A DNA stretch of 64,000 bases from Rubrivivax sp. (GTDB lineage Bacteria > Pseudomonadota > Gammaproteobacteria > Burkholderiales > Burkholderiaceae_C): the NCBI GenBank assembly GCA_030653385.1, contig JAURZM010000025.1:186001-250000 (forward strand), read 5' to 3'. How positions within the stretch are numbered: the first letter of the stretch is position 1; every line of letters begins with the position of its first letter. Below, in pieces: positions 60,475 through 64,000 of this stretch. The notes under the pieces are model-generated. The model was given only the letters and a program-made list of their open reading frames with translations, ran no database searches and had not been told where the DNA came from. The position numbers were made by a program, and so were the translations under genes.

Positions 60475-60802
60475 GGTAGTTCACCACTTCAAGGACAGTG
60501 ACGGCATCGACGGCGGCCCAGTCAAGGCCGCCGTCGGGTTTTGCAGGAGCCGGCCGATGCGTGGGGCGGATCACCAGGCGCAGCTTCTTGTCAAGGCGGC
60601 AGGAGAGCTGGCCTTTGCGTTCGCCCTTCAGTTCTTCCCAGCTGCCGGGCAGGTGGCGCACGGTTTCCAGGGTGGCCGCAGCTGCCAGGTCGTCCAGGCG
60701 CGAGGCCAACTTGTCAGCTGCAGCCTTCTGGAACTGGCTCTGCCGAGTGGCCTTGTCTTCGCACGCCTTCTTCAGCTTGGCGTCCAGGAACTCGACTTTC
60801 AT
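60467..60802 (-). CDS. higB: RelE/HigB-type toxin
   Basis: A 111-residue RelE-superfamily protein, first in its operon. It begins 'MKVEFLDAKLKKACEDKATR' and contains 'DDLAAAATLETVRHLPGSWE', then 'GQLSCRLDKKLRLVIRPTHR' and ends 'VDAVTVLEVVNYHD', as in HigB-like 'killer' proteins; the basic residues around 'LDKKLRLVIRP' and the terminal 'YHD' are the likely mRNA-cleaving site. It overlaps the ImmA-type antitoxin gene by 8 bp. A palindromic operator lies directly upstream. Confidence 0.87.
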   Translation of the reverse strand: MKVEFLDAKLKKACEDKATRQSQFQKAAADKLASRLDDLAAAATLETVRHLPGSWEELKGERKGQLSCRLDKKLRLVIRPTHRPAPAKPDGGLDWAAVDAVTVLEVVNYHD

Positions 60803-60809
60803 CGATCTG

Positions 60810-60834
60810 TTTGTTCACCCCTGAGGTGAACAAA
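60810..60834. promoter_or_regulatory. Palindromic operator of the HigB/ImmA module
   Basis: Perfect 10-bp inverted arms TTTGTTCACC (60810-60819) and GGTGAACAAA (60825-60834), spaced by CCTGA, end 8 bp before the toxin ATG (60802). The position over the expected promoter/leader fits autorepression by the XRE domain of the second gene. Confidence 0.75.
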
Positions 60835-60877
60835 TGTACATCAAGTGATGTTGGTTGGCATCATGGGGCCACAACTA

Positions 60878-60898
60878 AGGGCCGGCATGGCCGGCCCT
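60878..60898 (-). terminator. Hairpin terminating the pnt operon
   Basis: A perfect 9-bp stem AGGGCCGGC/GCCGGCCCT (60878-60886/60890-60898) with a 3-nt loop, 22 bases beyond the pntB stop. On the minus strand it is followed by a weak T-rich run (TAGTTGT). Confidence 0.55.
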
Positions 60899-60919
60899 GC
60901 CGAAAGCGGGAGCCGCTTG

Positions 60920-62356
60920 CTACTCCACCGCCTTCACCATGTCCTCGACCACCTTCTTCGCGTCCCCAAACACCATCATCGTCTTGTCCATGTAGAACAG
61001 TTCGTTGTCCAGCCCGGCGTAGCCGCTGGCCATCGAGCGTTTGTTGACGATGACGGTCTTGGCCTTGTAGGCCTCGAGGATGGGCATGCCGTAGATGGCG
61101 CTGCCCTTGACGTGCGCGGCAGGGTTCACCACGTCGTTGGCGCCCAGGATGATGGCCACGTCGGCCTGGCCGAATTCGCCGTTGATGTCTTCCATCTCGA
61201 AGACCTGGTCGTAGGGCACCTCGGCCTCGGCCAGCAGCACGTTCATGTGGCCCGGCATGCGCCCGGCCACCGGGTGGATGGCGTACTTGACGGTGATGCC
61301 CTTCTCGGTGAGCTTGGCCGCCAGTTCCTTCACCGCGTGCTGCGCTCTGGCGACGGCAAGGCCATACCCCGGCACGATGACCACCGTCTCGGCGTTGCCC
61401 AGCACAAACGCCGCGTCGTCGGCGCTGCCGCTCTTCACGCTGCGCTGCGCGGCCCCACCGGCAGCGGCCGTGGCCACCTCGCCGCCGAAACCGCCCAGGA
61501 TGACGTTGAAGAACGAGCGGTTCATGGCCCTGCACATGATGTAGCTCAGGATCGCGCCCGAGCTGCCCACCAGGCTGCCGGCGATGATCAGCATGCTGTT
61601 GTTCAGGCTGAAGCCGATGCCCGCGGCCGCCCAGCCGCTGTAGCTGTTCAGCATCGAGACCACCACCGGCATGTCGGCGCCGCCGATGGGGATGATGATC
61701 AGCACGCCCATCACGAAGGCGATGGCCAGCATGGCAAAAAACGCCGGCCAGCTTTCGGTGAACGCGAAGACCAGGCCCAGGCCCAGCATCGCCAGCCCCA
61801 GCGCGAGGTTGATCTTGTGCTGGCCCGCGAAGGTGACGGGGGCACCCTGGAAGAGGCGGAACTTGTACTTGCCGCTGAGCTTGCCGAAGGCGATGACCGA
61901 GCCGCTGAAGGTGATGGCACCGATGGCCGCGCCCAGGAAGAGCTCGAAGCGGTTGCCGGTGGGGATCTGCGCGCCCTTGGCGACGATGCCGAAGGCCCAG
62001 GGCTCGGCGACCACGGCCACGGCGATGAAAACCGCGGCCAGGCCGATCATGCTGTGCATGAAGGCCACCAGCTCGGGCATCTTGGTCATCTCCACGCGCT
62101 TGGCCATCAGCGTGCCCAGGGCGCCGCCGGCCAGCAGGCCGCCCAGCACCCAGACCATGCCCTGCGCACGCGCCTGGCCCATCTGCCCGGACAGCTCGAC
62201 GATAAGCGCCGCCGTGGTGAACACGGCGATGGCCATGCCGATCATGCCGAAGACGTTGCCGCGGATCGACGTCGTGGGGTGGCTCAGGCCCTTCAGCGCC
62301 TGGATGAAGGCCACGCTGGCCACCAGGTAGAGCAGCGTGACGAGGTTCATGCTCAT
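60920..62356 (-). CDS. pntB: NAD(P) transhydrogenase subunit beta
   Basis: A 478-residue inner-membrane protein. About nine TM helices (residues 5-280) form the proton channel (dII), and the NADP(H)-binding domain III occupies about 300-475 ('VVIVPGYGLAVARAQHAVKE', 'GRMPGHMNVLLAEAEVPYD', 'GANDVVNPAAHVKGSAIYGM', 'KRSMASGYAGLDNELFY'). With PntA it couples hydride transfer from NADH to NADP+ to proton inflow, supplying NADPH. It starts 1 bp after pntAB. Confidence 0.95.
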   Translation of the reverse strand: MSMNLVTLLYLVASVAFIQALKGLSHPTTSIRGNVFGMIGMAIAVFTTAALIVELSGQMGQARAQGMVWVLGGLLAGGALGTLMAKRVEMTKMPELVAFMHSMIGLAAVFIAVAVVAEPWAFGIVAKGAQIPTGNRFELFLGAAIGAITFSGSVIAFGKLSGKYKFRLFQGAPVTFAGQHKINLALGLAMLGLGLVFAFTESWPAFFAMLAIAFVMGVLIIIPIGGADMPVVVSMLNSYSGWAAAGIGFSLNNSMLIIAGSLVGSSGAILSYIMCRAMNRSFFNVILGGFGGEVATAAAGGAAQRSVKSGSADDAAFVLGNAETVVIVPGYGLAVARAQHAVKELAAKLTEKGITVKYAIHPVAGRMPGHMNVLLAEAEVPYDQVFEMEDINGEFGQADVAIILGANDVVNPAAHVKGSAIYGMPILEAYKAKTVIVNKRSMASGYAGLDNELFYMDKTMMVFGDAKKVVEDMVKAVE

Positions 62357-62357
62357 C

Positions 62358-62693
62358 TCAGTGCCCTTCCTTCACTGCCGCCGCCGATGAAGCCGGGGCC
62401 TTCTTTTCCTTCTTCTTGAACATCTCGAGCATGCGCCGCGTGACGAGGAAGCCGCCGAAGACGTTCACTGCGCACAGTGCCACGGCGAGCACGCCCATGG
62501 TCTTGCCCAGCGTGGTTTCGGTGAGCGCCGCGGCGAGCATGGCGCCGACGATGACGATCGCGGAGATCGCGTTCGTCACCGCCATCAAAGGCGTGTGCAG
62601 CGCAGGGGTGACCGTCCACACCACGTGGTAACCCACGTAGATGGCGAGCACGAAGATGATGATGTTGGTGATGGTGGGGCTGACGATGTCCAT
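62358..62693 (-). CDS. pntAB: NAD(P) transhydrogenase subunit alpha part 2
   Basis: A 111-residue membrane subunit with three TM helices ('ITNIIIFVLAIYVGYHVVW', 'AISAIVIVGAMLAAAL', 'MGVLAVALCAVNVFGGFLVT') and a Lys/Ala-rich tail. In many alphas and betas the alpha subunit is split in two; this is the membrane portion. Located between pntAA (3-bp gap) and pntB. Confidence 0.93.
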   Translation of the reverse strand: MDIVSPTITNIIIFVLAIYVGYHVVWTVTPALHTPLMAVTNAISAIVIVGAMLAAALTETTLGKTMGVLAVALCAVNVFGGFLVTRRMLEMFKKKEKKAPASSAAAVKEGH

Positions 62694-62696
62694 GGC

Positions 62697-63812
62697 CTAC
62701 TTTCTCTTCACTTCGCCGTTCTGGGTCATCAGGCAGGCGACGACGATGTCGTCGTCCATCGGCACGACGAAGCCGCTGTCCTTCGGAAGCACGAGCTTCA
62801 GGAAATCGAGCACGTTGCGCGCGTAGAGCGATGACGAATCGGCCGCCACCAGCGCCGGGATGTTGGTCTCGCCGACCAGCGTCACGCCATGCTTGATGAC
62901 GGTCTTGCCAGCCTCGGTCAGCGGGCAGTTGCCGCCGGCGGGTGCCGCCATGTCGACGATCACGCTGCCCGGCTTCATGCTCTTCACCATGTCTTCGGTG
63001 ATGAGCACGGGTGCGGCGCGGCCCGGGATCAGCGCCGTGCTTATCACGATGTCGGCCGCGGCCACCTTCTTGGCCACTTCGACCTTCTGGCGGTCCATCC
63101 AGCTCTGCGGCATGGGCTTGGCGTAGCCGCCCACGCCCACCGCGGCTTCGCGTTCCTCGTCGGTCTCGTAGGCGACGTCGATGAACTTGGCGCCCAGCGA
63201 TTCGACCTGTTCCTTCACCGCCGGCCGCACATCGGAAGCCTCGATCACCGCGCCCAGGCGCTTGGCCGTGGCGATGGCCTGCAGGCCCGCCACGCCCACA
63301 CCCAGGACGACGACACGCGCGGCCTTGATGGTGCCCGCTGCGGTCATCAGCATCGGAAACAGGCGCTGGTACTTGTCGGCGGCCATCATCACCGCCTTGT
63401 AGCCGGCGATGTTGGCCTGGCTGCTCAGCACGTCCATGCTCTGCGCACGTGTGGTGCGTGGTGCGGCTTCGAGCGCAAAACTCGTGATGCCGGCGGTGGC
63501 CAGGCGCGCCAGGTTGTCCTTGTCGAAGGGGTTGAGCATGCCCACCAGGTTGGTGCCGGGTTTCATCAGGCTCAGCTCGTCGGCGTCGGGGCTCTTCACC
63601 TTCAGCACCAGTTCGCAGGCGAAGGCGCCGGCGCGGTCGGTGATCTCGGCGCCGGCGGCGGCGTAGGCGTCGTCGGTGGCGCTGGCGGCCACGCCAGCGC
63701 CGTGCTGCACACGCACGGTGTGGCCCTGGGCCTTGAGCTTCTTGGCCGTCTCGGGCGTGACGGCAACGCGGGTTTCCCCAGCTGCCGATTCAAGCGGAAC
63801 CCCTATCAGCAT
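62697..63812 (-). CDS. pntAA: NAD(P) transhydrogenase subunit alpha part 1
   Basis: A 371-residue soluble NAD(H)-binding domain I, related to alanine dehydrogenase. 'LIGVPLESAAGETRVAVTPE' opens the protein, 'VVLGVGVAGLQAIATAKRLGA' is the NAD Rossmann loop, 'QVESLGAKFIDV' and 'SVIVDMAAPAGGNCPLTEAG' are family marks. The mobile-loop region is intact. AGGAGG, a perfect ribosome binding site, lies 6-8 nt before the ATG. It is the first gene of the leftward pnt operon. Confidence 0.94.
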   Translation of the reverse strand: MLIGVPLESAAGETRVAVTPETAKKLKAQGHTVRVQHGAGVAASATDDAYAAAGAEITDRAGAFACELVLKVKSPDADELSLMKPGTNLVGMLNPFDKDNLARLATAGITSFALEAAPRTTRAQSMDVLSSQANIAGYKAVMMAADKYQRLFPMLMTAAGTIKAARVVVLGVGVAGLQAIATAKRLGAVIEASDVRPAVKEQVESLGAKFIDVAYETDEEREAAVGVGGYAKPMPQSWMDRQKVEVAKKVAAADIVISTALIPGRAAPVLITEDMVKSMKPGSVIVDMAAPAGGNCPLTEAGKTVIKHGVTLVGETNIPALVAADSSSLYARNVLDFLKLVLPKDSGFVVPMDDDIVVACLMTQNGEVKRK

Positions 63813-63922
63813 GAACGCCTCCTCGCGTGTGATGGCCTTTTTTGCGGGCGGGCGAAGTTAACACACCCGGCTTGCGCACGAGGCGTCGCCCCTGGTCGCC
63901 CGCCACCGGCCAGGGTGCTGCC

Positions 63923-63928
63923 TAGAAT
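63923..63928 (+). promoter_or_regulatory. -10 element close to the start of the last gene
   Basis: TAGAAT (in CTAGAAT) ends 9 bp before the ATG at 63938, which would give a leader of only a few bases. No convincing -35 is present. It sits in the 125-bp spacer with the divergent pntAA. Confidence 0.4.
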
Positions 63929-63937
63929 CGGCCGACG

Positions 63938-64000
63938 ATGCCCGAAGCCCCCCTGCCCACGCACTGCGATGTGCTCGTCATAGGCGCCGGCCCTGCCGGC
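63938..64000 (+). CDS. FAD/NAD(P)-dependent oxidoreductase, N-terminal fragment
   Basis: Only 21 codons are inside the window: an ATG followed by 'PEAPLPTHCDVLVIGAGPAG'. The 'VLVIGAGPAG' strand-turn-helix is the Rossmann GxGxxG for FAD, as in geranylgeranyl reductase, halogenase and monooxygenase families. The gene runs off the right edge, so its family and length cannot be told. Confidence 0.75.
   Translation, partial: MPEAPLPTHCDVLVIGAGPAG

Noticed and set aside
1..64000. tRNA, rRNA, CRISPR array or riboswitch
   Set aside because: No cloverleaf-like stretch, regularly spaced repeats or known aptamer pattern was seen by eye; a covariance-model search would be needed to exclude small RNAs.

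Overview
The window is high-GC, gene-dense bacterial DNA. Gene content and codon use (G or C almost always in third position), short spacers, many 4-bp ATGA/GTGA stop-start overlaps and GTG/TTG starts suggest a betaproteobacterium of the order Burkholderiales (Rubrivivax/Leptothrix/Ideonella-like lineages). That placement is inference from gene families, not from a marker gene. No rRNA, tRNA, CRISPR array or intact insertion sequence was recognised.

Left part (1-6.8 kb): a leftward three-gene MacB-like ABC exporter operon (ATPase, FtsX-type permease, periplasmic adaptor). It has a well-placed FNR/ANR box upstream. Next come a coupled MazG-like/HNH-nuclease pair and a FitAB-type (VapBC) toxin-antitoxin module.

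7.0-14.4 kb: a peptidoglycan recycling and remodelling block. A leftward, overlap-coupled operon encodes a BadF-type sugar kinase, an AmiD-like amidase lipoprotein, a GHL10-like hydrolase lipoprotein and MurQ. Divergently there is a PBP4 (dacB), coupled to an NDH-2 NADH dehydrogenase and a small membrane protein.

14.4-25.5 kb: gshA, a DUF885 metallopeptidase, a serine hydrolase, a decayed metallo-beta-lactamase-fold pseudogene, a WxxGxW-repeat lipoprotein, a DUF2157/GDYXXLXY membrane pair, and a secreted caspase-like protease.

25.6-32.5 kb: a rightward cluster. It holds a phytanoyl-CoA-type dioxygenase, the arsenosugar radical SAM enzyme ArsS, two arsenosugar-type glycosyltransferases, a PhnD/PhnE/PhnC-like ABC importer and a metallophosphoesterase. 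The seven genes from arsS onward are closely packed, mostly overlapping.

32.6-45.8 kb: an FAD amine oxidase-like enzyme, ProQ/FinO RNA chaperone, MFS transporter, CAT-like acetyltransferase, alpha/beta hydrolase, a tricorn-type protease, an aspartoacylase-family protein, purC, and LD-carboxypeptidase coupled to a signal-less class A beta-lactamase homologue.

45.8-58.2 kb: a TonB-dependent receptor divergent from an AmpG-like MFS protein, with two palindromic operators between them. Then YidB, RsmE, an amidase, an acyl-CoA ligase, a secreted protein/rhodanese pair and a class II Fic protein.

58.2-64 kb: a wrecked type III restriction-modification locus whose res and mod fragments now face each other, an intact HigB/ImmA-type module with a perfect palindromic operator, the pntAA-pntAB-pntB transhydrogenase operon, and the start of an FAD-dependent enzyme running off the window.
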